Origin: Clostridia bacterium
GTDB lineage: Bacteria > Bacillota > Clostridia > Oscillospirales > CAG-272
DNA length: 45,360 nucleotides
Assembly: GCA_017532425.1 (NCBI GenBank)
Contig: JAFXJH010000125.1
Coordinates: forward strand, 1 to 45,360
Direction of reading: 5' to 3'
Under the pieces are notes generated by a model. It made no database searches, was not told the DNA's origin, and saw nothing but the letters and a program-made list of their open reading frames with translations. Position 1 is the first letter of the stretch, and each line of letters opens with the position of its first letter. A program made the translations under genes and the position numbers. Shown piece after piece: positions 25,418 to 33,964 of this stretch.

Positions 25418-25648
25418 ATGAAAACAGAGTTTGCAGAAAAATATATTACTTTAGGTTTAAAGATTGCCTATTATAGAAAAAAAGCCGGATATACACAAGA
25501 AACGTTCGCTGAACTCATTGATAAAAGTGTAAATTTTGTCGGTCAAGTCGAAGGCCCGGGAACTGTGCGTGGTGTTTCTCTTGAAACCTTGTTCAAGATA
25601 GCGCAGGTTCTCAAGGTATCGCCGTCAAAATTACTCGAGGAAGACTGA
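25418..25648 (+). CDS. Small XRE family helix-turn-helix regulator
   Basis: 76 residues, almost entirely one HTH domain of the Cro/CI type: LGLKIAYYRKKAGYTQETFAE, then the recognition helix around SVNFVGQVEG and VSLETLFKIAQVLKVSPSKL. It is normal for stand-alone XRE proteins of Clostridia. The GAGGAGG site lies 8 nt before the ATG. It is divergent from the SLOG gene, with the palindrome between them. A clear promoter of its own was not found. Confidence 0.92.
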   Translation: MKTEFAEKYITLGLKIAYYRKKAGYTQETFAELIDKSVNFVGQVEGPGTVRGVSLETLFKIAQVLKVSPSKLLEED

Positions 25649-25659
25649 ATCATAACGCA

Positions 25660-25692
25660 AAAACGGACTATGGAGATTCCATAGTCCGTTTT
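25660..25692. terminator. Bidirectional terminator between the XRE gene and lysS
   Basis: Perfect 14-bp stem (AAAACGGACTATGG, 25660-25673, complement 25679-25692) with a 5-nt loop and T-rich flank. Confidence 0.88.
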
Positions 25693-25699
25693 GGTTTTA

Positions 25700-27199
25700 T
25701 TAGTCAAGGGGTTTCATTGTGGGGAACAGAAGCACGTCTCTTATCGACGCGGAGTCGGTAAGGAGCATAACGAGTCTATCCACACCGAATCCGAGTCCGC
25801 CTGTGGGAGGAAGTCCGTATTCGAGTGCTGTGATATAGTCGTAGTCTACCTGTGCCTTGCTTTCGGGATCGAGTGCAAGTCTGTCTGCAACCTGCTTCTC
25901 GAAGCGCTGCTTCTGGTCTATCGGATCGTTAAGCTCGGAGAATGCGTTTCCGAATTCTGTTGCGTTGATGAAGTATTCAAAACGCTCTGTGAATGCGGGA
26001 TCGTCGGGCTTACGCTTTGCAAGCGGGCTGTTTTCAACCGGATAATCATATATGAAGGTCGGCTGAATGAGGTTTTCTTCAACGAACGCATCGAAGAATT
26101 CTACGAGAATTGCGCCCTTTGTGGGAATTTCGGGAAGCTCTACGTGCTTTTCCTTTGCAATCGCGATTGCTTCTTCATCTGTTGTGATAGCTCCGAAATC
26201 AACGCCCGAATACTTCTTGACAGCTTCGATCATCGTCATTCTTTCCCAGTGGCCAAGGTCGATATCTTTACCCTGATAGTTTATCTGAAGTGTTCCGCAA
26301 ACCTTCATAGCAACAGTCTTCATCATCTCTTCAACGAGATCCATCATACCGTGGAAATCGGTATACGCCTGATAAAGCTCGATAGACGTGAATTCGGGGT
26401 TATGCTTTGTATCCATACCCTCGTTACGGAAGATACGTCCTACCTCATATACCTTATTCATACCGCCTACTACAAGACGCTTGAGATAAAGCTCTGTTTC
26501 GATACGGAGAACCATATCCATATCAAGAGTATTATGATGCGTATAGAAGGGGCGAGCCGATGCGCCTATTTCAAAGGGTGTGAGGATAGGTGTATCAACC
26601 TCAAGGAAGCCCTTGCCGTCAAGGAAGCCGCGGAGCTCGCGAAGGATCTGACTGCGCTTTACGAAGGTATCCTTTACTTCGGGATTTACGATAAGGTCAA
26701 CGTAGCGCTGACGGTATCTTGTATCTCTGTCTGTAAGTCCGTGGAACTTTTCGGGAAGCGGAAGGAGAGATTTTGCAAGAAGCGTGATCTTCTGCGCGTG
26801 TACCGAGATCTCGCCCGTCTTTGTTCTGAAAACAAAGCCTTCAACTCCGATAATATCGCCTATATCCCACTTTTTGAAGTCTGCATATTCTGCTTCGCCT
26901 ACGTCATCGCGGCGGAAATATACCTGAACTGTGCCCTCGCCGTCATCAATATGACCGAAGGAAGCCTTACCCATAATACGGCGGCTCATAAGTCTGCCCG
27001 CTATCGAAACCTTCATCTCTGTTTCGTCAACGAACTCGCTCTTTATTTTTGTGCTTGACGTTGTAACGTCATATTTTGTAAGTACAAAGGGGTCCTTGCC
27101 CGCGTTCTGAAGCTCGGTGAGCTTATCGCGTCTTATCTGAAGTATTTCACTCAGATTTTCGACCTCCTGTTGTACGTTTTCGTTTCTGTTTTCTTCCAT
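25700..27199 (-). CDS. lysS: Lysyl-tRNA synthetase, class II
   Basis: 499-residue class II synthetase. The N-terminal OB fold binds the anticodon (VSIAGRLMSRRIMGKASFGH). Class II motif 1 is near DTFVKRSQILRELRGFLDGKGFLEVDTP. Motif 2 is VYEVGRIFRNEGMDTKHNPEFT and motif 3 is GLPPTGGLGFGVDRLVML. Full length and intact. It follows greA by 24 bp, a pairing usual in Clostridia and Bacillus, so the two are one transcript. No T-box leader is seen. Confidence 0.98.
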   Translation of the reverse strand: MEENRNENVQQEVENLSEILQIRRDKLTELQNAGKDPFVLTKYDVTTSSTKIKSEFVDETEMKVSIAGRLMSRRIMGKASFGHIDDGEGTVQVYFRRDDVGEAEYADFKKWDIGDIIGVEGFVFRTKTGEISVHAQKITLLAKSLLPLPEKFHGLTDRDTRYRQRYVDLIVNPEVKDTFVKRSQILRELRGFLDGKGFLEVDTPILTPFEIGASARPFYTHHNTLDMDMVLRIETELYLKRLVVGGMNKVYEVGRIFRNEGMDTKHNPEFTSIELYQAYTDFHGMMDLVEEMMKTVAMKVCGTLQINYQGKDIDLGHWERMTMIEAVKKYSGVDFGAITTDEEAIAIAKEKHVELPEIPTKGAILVEFFDAFVEENLIQPTFIYDYPVENSPLAKRKPDDPAFTERFEYFINATEFGNAFSELNDPIDQKQRFEKQVADRLALDPESKAQVDYDYITALEYGLPPTGGLGFGVDRLVMLLTDSASIRDVLLFPTMKPLD

Positions 27200-27223
27200 T
27201 TTACGTCCGGACCTTTCAAAAAT

Positions 27224-27697
27224 TTACTTTGCTATGCTGAGTATTTCGAGTGAATTTTCTCCTGCAGGTGTGGTAACCTTAACTGTTTCACCAACCTTAT
27301 GTCCTATAAGGGCCTTACCGATAGGAGAAAGATCGGATATTTTATGCTGAAGGGGTGCTGCTTCTGTAGAACCAACTATGGTATATTCTACCTCTGTGTT
27401 CTTTGTCGTATTGAATACAACTACCTTTGCACCGATATTTACTGTGTCTGTGCTTATCTGATCGTCAGAGATTACTTTTACGTTTTTGAGCATCTCTTCG
27501 AGCTCCTGAATACGGCCCTCTACCTTAGCCTGCTGTGTTTTTGCTTCGTCGTATTCACTGTTTTCCGAAAGGTCGCCGAAGGAAAGTGCGATTCTTATGC
27601 TCTCAACGATCTCCTTACGTCTGTCATTTTTAAGAAATTCCAGTTCGTTCTGAAGTTTTTCAAGACCTTCTTTAGTAAGTGTGAGTTGCTGTGCCAT
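27224..27697 (-). CDS. greA: Transcription elongation factor GreA
   Basis: 157 residues that rescue backtracked RNA polymerase by stimulating transcript cleavage. The N-terminal coiled coil has its acidic tip at SFGDLSENSEYDEAK (residues about 39-53), with the catalytic acids. The C-terminal FKBP-like domain ends LIGHKVGETVKVTTPAGE. The AGGAGAAAACAGCA spacing before the ATG is good. First gene of the greA-lysS pair. Confidence 0.98.
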   Translation of the reverse strand: MAQQLTLTKEGLEKLQNELEFLKNDRRKEIVESIRIALSFGDLSENSEYDEAKTQQAKVEGRIQELEEMLKNVKVISDDQISTDTVNIGAKVVVFNTTKNTEVEYTIVGSTEAAPLQHKISDLSPIGKALIGHKVGETVKVTTPAGENSLEILSIAK

Positions 27698-27756
27698 TGC
27701 TGTTTTCTCCTATTACAATATATATAATTTTTAATAATAAACTTGTTTTATTAGGA

Positions 27757-29229
27757 TTACTCTACCTTTTCGCCGTAGAGTACCTTGAGTGCCTTCCGAA
27801 GCTGATCGTCCTCTTCCTCTGTCAGAGAGAGCAGATTTTTCGATGCCGCTTCCTCGCTGAGCTTCTGCTCAACGTCGGGAGTAAGTCCCACTCCGTCGTA
27901 ATTTTCAACGCCGGGTGCCGTATATGTGCGGTAAGTCAGCTTTAATGCTCCGCCATTGGGAAGTGCGAACGATCTTTGCATAGTTCCCTTACCGTAAGTT
28001 TTTGTGCCTACTGTAATTATATCGTCGCTATATTCGTGCATACAAGCTGTGAAAAGCTCGCCCGCGCTTGCCGTATTTCCGTTTGTGAGAATGACCGTCT
28101 TTCCGCTATGCTTGAAACTACTGTCTACGCTTCCTGCGTATCCGTCGTGGCAGTACGTTCCTCTGTTACTGTTTTCGACATAGGAATCTCCGTTTTTATC
28201 CGAAATTTCTATAAGCGGAACGTTATCTCCGACAAGGAAGGAGAGCACTCCCATCACGCTGTCAAGCGCACCGCCCGGATTATCTCTTACGTCGAATATG
28301 AAATGCTCTGCACCCTGATCCTTCAGCTCGAGATATGCCTTTGCAAACTGCTCTGTAGTCGTGCCGTCAAACTGCAGAAGTCTTATATATCCGGTCTTAT
28401 TATCGGAAAGCATTTTCGAGAGCACCGATATCGTTGTGAACTCCTTACGTGTCGCCGTAAGATTCTTCGTTTCTCCGTTTGTTTTAACGACGCCTATGGT
28501 AACTGTCGTTCCGACCTCGCCTCTTATTTTATTTACTGCGTTATCGTAGCCGATATCCGCGATTTTTTCATTGCCGATTGAAACGATAAGGTCACCCGGC
28601 TCAAGTCCTGCCGCCTCGGCGGGAGAATCGGGATAAACGAAAAGAACGTTTATTGCTCCCTTATCCTCAAGATAGTTTACGAGCACTCCGATGCCCACAC
28701 CCTCGCCGTTAAGCTCTTTTACGTAGTCCTCGTATTCCTGTTTATTCCAGTAATAAGCGTAATCGTCGCCTGTCATCGAAATATACATCTTTATGAGAGC
28801 GTCCATTATCTCGTCATTACTGAGCTTTGAAACGTCTCCGAGATAATAATTCTCAAAGAGCATTTTTACGTACTCGAGAGTATAATAATTATCACCGGTA
28901 ATTACTTCTATAAACTTATTCTGCTCTGCTTTATATTTCGTATCGAGGATCGTAAACGTTGCCATAAAGGTGATTATCACCGCAAGAAGAATGGCAATTA
29001 TCGCTGTAAAAAGCTTTATTTTTTTAGGCTCGGAGGATTTTTTTAATATCTTTTTTGTTTTTTTCTCTCCTGCCGGTATTTTATCTTCTTTTACTTCTTC
29101 TGCCTGCTCTGTGCCCTCTGACACTTCTTTTATTTCCGTTTCCGCGTCCTTTGTTATCTCATCGGACTCGTTTACGTTTGTTTCTTCCGGTTCGTTTAAA
29201 TTTTCGTAGTTATTATCCTTATTTTCCAT
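27757..29229 (-). CDS. S41 family C-terminal processing protease (CtpA-like)
   Basis: 490 residues from the ATG at 29229, which has GGGAG just upstream. An acidic N-terminal cytoplasmic stretch of about 70 residues is followed by a signal-anchor helix (LFTAIIAILLAVIITFMATF). Then come a PDZ domain (GVGIGVLVNYLEDKGAINVL, PGDLIVSIGN) and the S41 domain. NTASAGE carries the catalytic Ser and GTKTYGKG the catalytic Lys. It is an outer-face serine protease. It ends the ftsE-ftsX-LytM block, so processing of cell-wall proteins is likely; in Bacillus related CtpB cleaves a sporulation signalling protein. Confidence 0.95.
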   Translation of the reverse strand: MENKDNNYENLNEPEETNVNESDEITKDAETEIKEVSEGTEQAEEVKEDKIPAGEKKTKKILKKSSEPKKIKLFTAIIAILLAVIITFMATFTILDTKYKAEQNKFIEVITGDNYYTLEYVKMLFENYYLGDVSKLSNDEIMDALIKMYISMTGDDYAYYWNKQEYEDYVKELNGEGVGIGVLVNYLEDKGAINVLFVYPDSPAEAAGLEPGDLIVSIGNEKIADIGYDNAVNKIRGEVGTTVTIGVVKTNGETKNLTATRKEFTTISVLSKMLSDNKTGYIRLLQFDGTTTEQFAKAYLELKDQGAEHFIFDVRDNPGGALDSVMGVLSFLVGDNVPLIEISDKNGDSYVENSNRGTYCHDGYAGSVDSSFKHSGKTVILTNGNTASAGELFTACMHEYSDDIITVGTKTYGKGTMQRSFALPNGGALKLTYRTYTAPGVENYDGVGLTPDVEQKLSEEAASKNLLSLTEEEDDQLRKALKVLYGEKVE

Positions 29230-29264
29230 TTGATCTCCCATAAAATCTCGCCGTTAAGCCCAAA

Positions 29265-30626
29265 TCAGTTTCCCGAAAGAGATACGTCGGGCAGTTCTAT
29301 ATAATCCGCGGGATCGACAAACTCGCCCTTTACGAACACTTCAAGGTTCACCATAGTCGAATCTGCGTCTCCGCTTATTCCCGACAGCGCGATGCTTTCG
29401 CCCGCCTTGACCGTGCTTCCGAGCTCCGCGTTCAGCTTACTGCAGTGCGAATATACCGTAACGACACCCTTTGCGTGCAAAACTGCCACGGTATAGCCCT
29501 TTACAGTGCAGTAATCCGAATAAATTACCACTCCGTCTGCCGAGGCAAGAACGTCCGTAATGCTTCCTGCGGTATAAATATCTATTCCGCTATGAGTTAT
29601 ATTTATATATTTACCGAGCAGCGAGCTCCATTCATATCTGCTTTCATGTCCTTTTCCGAGGTAGTCTGTGTAGAAAAACTCCGAGCTCAGCGGCAAAAGA
29701 TATTCTTCTACCTTTCCCGAAACGAGGGAGGAATACTTTTTGCTGTTTTCCTCAATCAGCTTTGCTATTCTCTGCTGACTTTCTGCTGTTGCGTTCAGGT
29801 AATAGTTATACATATCTTTATCCGAATATATATCGTTAAGATATTTTTTTGCATCCTCTGAAGCGACCTTGAATTCTTCATACGCCGCCGCCGAGACTTG
29901 AGAATATCCGTCTGCCTTTGTGAGGTAATATTTAACCACACCTAGACCGTCTGCCACTACTGCGTAAAGCTCCTCGACCTTAACGCGAAGTGCTTCTTCA
30001 TATATCTTTATCTCCTCAAGCATAGCCTGACCGGTTATAAAGTCTATAATATTATCTGACGTACTGAATATCTCGCTCTTATCGGGCGAGCCCACCTCGT
30101 AGTTCACAGAAAGGCGTTCCTTATAGGCTGCCAGATATTTTTCATATTCCGCTATCGAATCGGAAAGGAGTGCTCTTGTCTCCTCCGACCATTCTACGCA
30201 GATTGAGGAATACTGCTCACACATCTCGTATTTATCGAGTATTAATTTTATTTTGCTGTCATAAAGCTTTTCTGCGTAAAGCTTATCCTCCGGTGTACCG
30301 GCACTGTTTGATATTTGCTCGTCTATTTCTTTGATAAGAGCATCTTTTTCACTTATATTGTTATCAAACTCCTCAAGCGCGAGCTTTATTTCTTCCGATA
30401 TTTCGATATTAAGCGCGATATCCTCCGTTGACTGACCGACCTTATTATCATCCTCATTTTCTGCAGCATCTACTGCTTTAGCAAAGGAAATAATGCTTCC
30501 GCACAGAAGCGCGATCAGCGCAAGAAGTGTCGCCGCAAGCAGCAGTATGGATTTCAAGCCTTTCTTTTCCGAAGCCGCTTCACGGTCGGACGAAATGAAA
30601 TATTTATTTTTCTTGATCTTTTTCAT
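29265..30626 (-). CDS. EnvC-like murein hydrolase activator with degenerate LytM (M23) domain
   Basis: 453 residues. A basic N-terminus and one transmembrane helix (LLLAATLLALIALLCGSIISF) are followed by a long helical, coiled-coil-rich region to about residue 310. A C-terminal LytM fold follows. The first zinc motif survives as HSGID (His345, Asp349) and the middle His as His394 in VYSHCSK. The essential HxH is replaced by Met425-Val-Asn427, so it should not cut peptidoglycan itself. This is the pattern of EnvC-type regulators, which are switched by FtsEX and in turn activate an amidase or hydrolase. It directly follows ftsX. GGAG lies 6 nt before the ATG. Confidence 0.85.
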   Translation of the reverse strand: MKKIKKNKYFISSDREAASEKKGLKSILLLAATLLALIALLCGSIISFAKAVDAAENEDDNKVGQSTEDIALNIEISEEIKLALEEFDNNISEKDALIKEIDEQISNSAGTPEDKLYAEKLYDSKIKLILDKYEMCEQYSSICVEWSEETRALLSDSIAEYEKYLAAYKERLSVNYEVGSPDKSEIFSTSDNIIDFITGQAMLEEIKIYEEALRVKVEELYAVVADGLGVVKYYLTKADGYSQVSAAAYEEFKVASEDAKKYLNDIYSDKDMYNYYLNATAESQQRIAKLIEENSKKYSSLVSGKVEEYLLPLSSEFFYTDYLGKGHESRYEWSSLLGKYINITHSGIDIYTAGSITDVLASADGVVIYSDYCTVKGYTVAVLHAKGVVTVYSHCSKLNAELGSTVKAGESIALSGISGDADSTMVNLEVFVKGEFVDPADYIELPDVSLSGN

Positions 30627-30711
30627 CTTATACTCCGAGCGTAATAAAAATTATAATTTTTACTTCCTGCTTCGCTTTTTCTGTTCCGCTTGCTTTTTCG
30701 AATTTTAAAAA

Positions 30712-31647
30712 TCAATCCTTACGTATATATCTTGACGTTGCGATAAGGCTTCCCGCAACGCCCGAGAGTATTCCGAACACAAAGCATATCGTGCTCACTC
30801 CTATGGCTATTTCCGAGAAATCAAGCGGCGTGAAAAGCTTAATACCCTCTGCGATTTTAGAAATTATGCCGTTATACATAAGTCGCACGGCAACTATTGC
30901 TCCCACAGCGGACATAAGACCGATAAGAAGTCCTTCAAAAACAAACTGTGTGGAAATATATTTATGCGTAGTACCTATAAGACGCATAAGGGCTATTTCT
31001 TCTCTCTTATCGAATATTCCCATACGGACTACCGCCGATATGAGAACTATACAAACGAGCAGAGTTATCGGTATAAGAACGCCGAGAACACCTACGATAT
31101 TATCGCCGAGATCTTCTATTTCTGTTATTGCTTCTCCGTCATCATAGACGCTGTATATCGGATCGTACGACAGAGTATTTCCCTCCTCGTCCGTTTTTTC
31201 AAACGTGAGATCCTTTACCGCTTTTCTGACCTTTGAATATCCGTATTCATCGACCACGCTTACCGTATAGCTTGCCTTGAACGGGCTGTTATCTGCCGTA
31301 AACGAAGCAAACAGCTTTGAATATTCGGGATATCTTTCCTTTTGCTCCTCAAGAGCCTCGCTTTTTGAAACGTAGTCAACGTAATCGACCACGCCATCAT
31401 CTGTAAGCGTACCCAGTATATCGCGTATTGCCGATATCGCGCTTTCGTCACACTCGTCCGAAAGGAAGATACAGACGTTCCCTTCGTTCTCGCTTATGGA
31501 ATCTATATTATGTGTCACCGCAAACGTAAAGGCAAACACAACAAGCGTACTTGCCAGAAGGCAAAGCGACGCGACCGACATTATAAAATTCTTAAAAAAG
31601 ACCTTGAAGCAACCCGACAAAGAGTATTTTATGCTGATTTTTTTCAT
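30712..31647 (-). CDS. ftsX: Cell division protein FtsX
   Basis: 311 residues, four transmembrane helices. After the first helix (near residues 21-45) there is an extracellular loop of about 140 residues that would contact the LytM partner. Then come helices near 185-207, 233-257 and 280-302, with the conserved cytoplasmic EEIALMRLIGTTHKYI coupling segment between helices 2 and 3. FtsX transmits ATP-driven movement of FtsE to extracellular hydrolase regulators. The gene lies 50 bp after ftsE and before the EnvC-like gene. Confidence 0.95.
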   Translation of the reverse strand: MKKISIKYSLSGCFKVFFKNFIMSVASLCLLASTLVVFAFTFAVTHNIDSISENEGNVCIFLSDECDESAISAIRDILGTLTDDGVVDYVDYVSKSEALEEQKERYPEYSKLFASFTADNSPFKASYTVSVVDEYGYSKVRKAVKDLTFEKTDEEGNTLSYDPIYSVYDDGEAITEIEDLGDNIVGVLGVLIPITLLVCIVLISAVVRMGIFDKREEIALMRLIGTTHKYISTQFVFEGLLIGLMSAVGAIVAVRLMYNGIISKIAEGIKLFTPLDFSEIAIGVSTICFVFGILSGVAGSLIATSRYIRKD

Positions 31648-31697
31648 TTTTTTATCACACTCCTTGCGTAGTTACTTTGTCTTCCGAACCCGTCGTA

Positions 31698-32465
31698 TTA
31701 TTTTTCGGATCCGTCGACGTCATCTTTCGTTTCTTCTGACGGCTCATTTTCCGTATTATATTCGGTCTCGCTATTTTCGGTTTCCTCTTTTTCAGATACC
31801 GTGGGAGCAGTGTCGCTTACCACCTCACCGAAATCGAGCGTTATCATTCTTTTTCCGAACTGCTGTGACAGCTCTTCATCCTTGGTAAATATTATTACCG
31901 TTTTACCCTCGGAATTAAGCTTCATAAGCATTCCGAGTATTTCGAGTCCGCCCTTCGTATCAAGAGAAGCGGTCGGCTCGTCCGCAATTATTATCTTCGG
32001 GTCTGTAGCAAGTGCTCTTGCTATCTCCGCGCGCTGTCTTTCCGTAGGAGTCAGCATCTCGGGATATTTTTTACGCTCCTCCCAAAGTCCCGCAAGCTCA
32101 AGAAGCTTACGTGCGCGCTCCTTTAACGCTTTGCCTCTGTAGTCAACGGCTCTAAGCACGAAAATAAGATTATCATACAGAGTTTTATGTACGAACAGGC
32201 GAGATTCACGGAAAACAACGCCGATCTTTCTGCGATGGCGGTATATCTTTCCGGTGCGTATTCTGCTTATCGGAATATCATCGAAATATATATCTCCCGA
32301 GGTTACCCTTTCTTCAAGGAGCATAAGCTTTCTGAGAGTAGTCTTACCCGAGTCTGTCTTTCCGTGTATAAAGACGACCTCGCCGTCATCAACACTGAAG
32401 CTGAGCTCATTTATGGCGACAGTACCGTTCGGATATTTTTTAACGACGTTTACAAATTCTATCAT
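31698..32465 (-). CDS. ftsE: FtsE-like ABC ATPase with lost Q-loop, signature and H-loop residues
   Basis: 255 residues from MIEFVNVVKKYPNG at 32465; GAGGAG lies 7 nt upstream, while the longer frame has no ribosome binding site. Walker A is GKTDSGKTT at 35-43 and Walker B IIIADE at 158-163, with D-loop SLD, all intact. However, the Q-loop reads FRE (Arg86 instead of Gln), the signature LSGGE reads LTPTE at 138-142, and the H-loop reads FTKD (Lys195 instead of His). A C-terminal acidic tail of about 40 residues is extra. It is placed next to ftsX, so it should be FtsE, but with an unusual ATP cycle. A hairpin (TCAGCTTG, 32498-32505, with 32525-32532) lies between it and the regulator gene. 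Confidence 0.9.
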   Translation of the reverse strand: MIEFVNVVKKYPNGTVAINELSFSVDDGEVVFIHGKTDSGKTTLRKLMLLEERVTSGDIYFDDIPISRIRTGKIYRHRRKIGVVFRESRLFVHKTLYDNLIFVLRAVDYRGKALKERARKLLELAGLWEERKKYPEMLTPTERQRAEIARALATDPKIIIADEPTASLDTKGGLEILGMLMKLNSEGKTVIIFTKDEELSQQFGKRMITLDFGEVVSDTAPTVSEKEETENSETEYNTENEPSEETKDDVDGSEK

Positions 32466-32558
32466 CTGAATTCTCCTCTCAGCACCGAGAACAAATCTCA
32501 GCTTGCACACCGATCATGATAGCACAAGCTGAAATTAAGTGTTTTATATATAGTCAGA

Positions 32559-33644
32559 TTAGTATTTTGCGGGCTTGGACATAAGATATTTCTTGACCAT
32601 AAGAGCCACCTTGAAGGTTATAGCATGCTCAAATTCTCTGAGGTCAAGGCCCGTAAGCTTACGTATCTTTTCAAGACGGTAAACAAGTGTGTTTCTGTGT
32701 ACGAAAAGTCTTCTCGATGTTTCGGACACGTTAAGGTTATTTTCAAAGAATGCCTGAATTGTGAGAAGTGTTTCTCTGTCGAGCGATTCAAGCGGTCCTT
32801 TTTTGAAGACTTCCTGAAGGAACATTTCGCAAAGTGTTGTAGGAAGCTGATAGATAAGACGACCGATTCCAAGATCCTCGTAGCTTATTATCGTCTTTTC
32901 GGTATCGAATACCTTACCTACCTCAAGTGCGATCTGTGCTTCCTTATAGGAGCGTGCAAGATCCTTGAGATTATCAACGACCGTACCTATACCTATAGAC
33001 ACCTTCGTATAGAATTCTGCAGATATCGTATCGGCAATAGAGCGTGCTACCTTTTCTATTTCCTTTACGTCGTCATAAGGCTTGACCTCTTTAACAAGAA
33101 CGGTATCGTTCTCACCGACGCTTATAACAAAATCCTTTGTCTTTCCGGGGAAAAGATTCTGCATTATATCGTAAGGAATGATCTCGTTTTTAGCTCCGAA
33201 TTTAATAAGGAAAACCACTCTTGTAATATCGTTTGCAAAATGAAGCTCCTTGGATTTAAGATATATATCGCTCGGAAGTATATTGTCAAGAATAATATTT
33301 TTTATGAAAGAGCTCTTATCGTGCTTTTCATCGTAGAAGTTTTTGATATTGCTGAGTGATATAGCAAGCATCATCGAAAGCTGTTCAGCGCTTCTGTCCT
33401 CACCCTCAACGAAAACTATATAATCGCTTTTGGTAGTCGTGCTGAGCGAACGGTATGTATATCCGCCGATAACTACGACGTCAGAAGTATACGACATTTC
33501 CTCGCGAACGCCCTGTCTGATCTCTCCGATCTTAACAAGCTCGCTGCAGCAAGTAACCACGCCGGTCTCGTCGATAACGCCGATCACGCGATCAACCGCA
33601 TCCTTCATCTGATAAATAATTCCCTGAAACAGCCTATTTGACAT
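32559..33644 (-). CDS. PucR/CdaR-like transcriptional regulator
   Basis: 361 residues. The middle part is a GGDEF-like fold of the CdaR type (VSIGIGTVVDNLKDLARSYKEAQIAL). The C-terminal helix-turn-helix is the family hallmark: FFENNLNVSETSRRLFVHRN then TLVYRLEKIRKLTGLDLR. The N-terminal 130 residues resemble a sensory domain. Family members respond to small organic acids, purines or metabolites; the ligand here is unknown. It lies 93 bp upstream of ftsE on the same strand and may be part of the division module or simply precede it. GGAGG lies 7 nt before the ATG. Confidence 0.87.
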   Translation of the reverse strand: MSNRLFQGIIYQMKDAVDRVIGVIDETGVVTCCSELVKIGEIRQGVREEMSYTSDVVVIGGYTYRSLSTTTKSDYIVFVEGEDRSAEQLSMMLAISLSNIKNFYDEKHDKSSFIKNIILDNILPSDIYLKSKELHFANDITRVVFLIKFGAKNEIIPYDIMQNLFPGKTKDFVISVGENDTVLVKEVKPYDDVKEIEKVARSIADTISAEFYTKVSIGIGTVVDNLKDLARSYKEAQIALEVGKVFDTEKTIISYEDLGIGRLIYQLPTTLCEMFLQEVFKKGPLESLDRETLLTIQAFFENNLNVSETSRRLFVHRNTLVYRLEKIRKLTGLDLREFEHAITFKVALMVKKYLMSKPAKY

Positions 33645-33964
33645 TTTAACCTCCGTGCCGCATCATACGGCTCAACATAATAAATTTGTTTTGTAAAATT
33701 TGCACCAATTGAGCAAAAATGATAAAAAATATCCTTAACGAAGCCAAAATCGCAGTTTTACACCCCGTTTACAAAAGCAGTCGGGGCAAAATTTCTAGCT
33801 GATTTATCTTCACGCTTTGTATATTGCTACAACATTTTACACTATTTTTTGTGAAATTTCAATAGGCTTTTGAATATTTTTTTTATTTTTTTCAAATTTC
33901 CTCGAAATTAATTGTGCATTTTTGTTATAAGCGCTGTCAAAATGCCCGATAAATCGAAGAAATT
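33645..33964. other. AT-rich intergenic stretch between rsmE and the PucR-like gene
   Basis: No gene is seen. It includes an imperfect hairpin CCCCG/CGGGG near 33760-33800 that could end the rsmE transcript. No confident promoter for the PucR-like gene could be placed. Confidence 0.4.

Noticed and set aside
25691-27058. 455-codon plus-strand open frame opposite lysS
   Set aside because: Antisense of a highly conserved gene; composition is unnatural and no start signal is present.
27198-27223. T-box or other leader for lysS
   Set aside because: Only 24 bp separate greA and lysS, and no T-box motif is seen there or upstream of greA.
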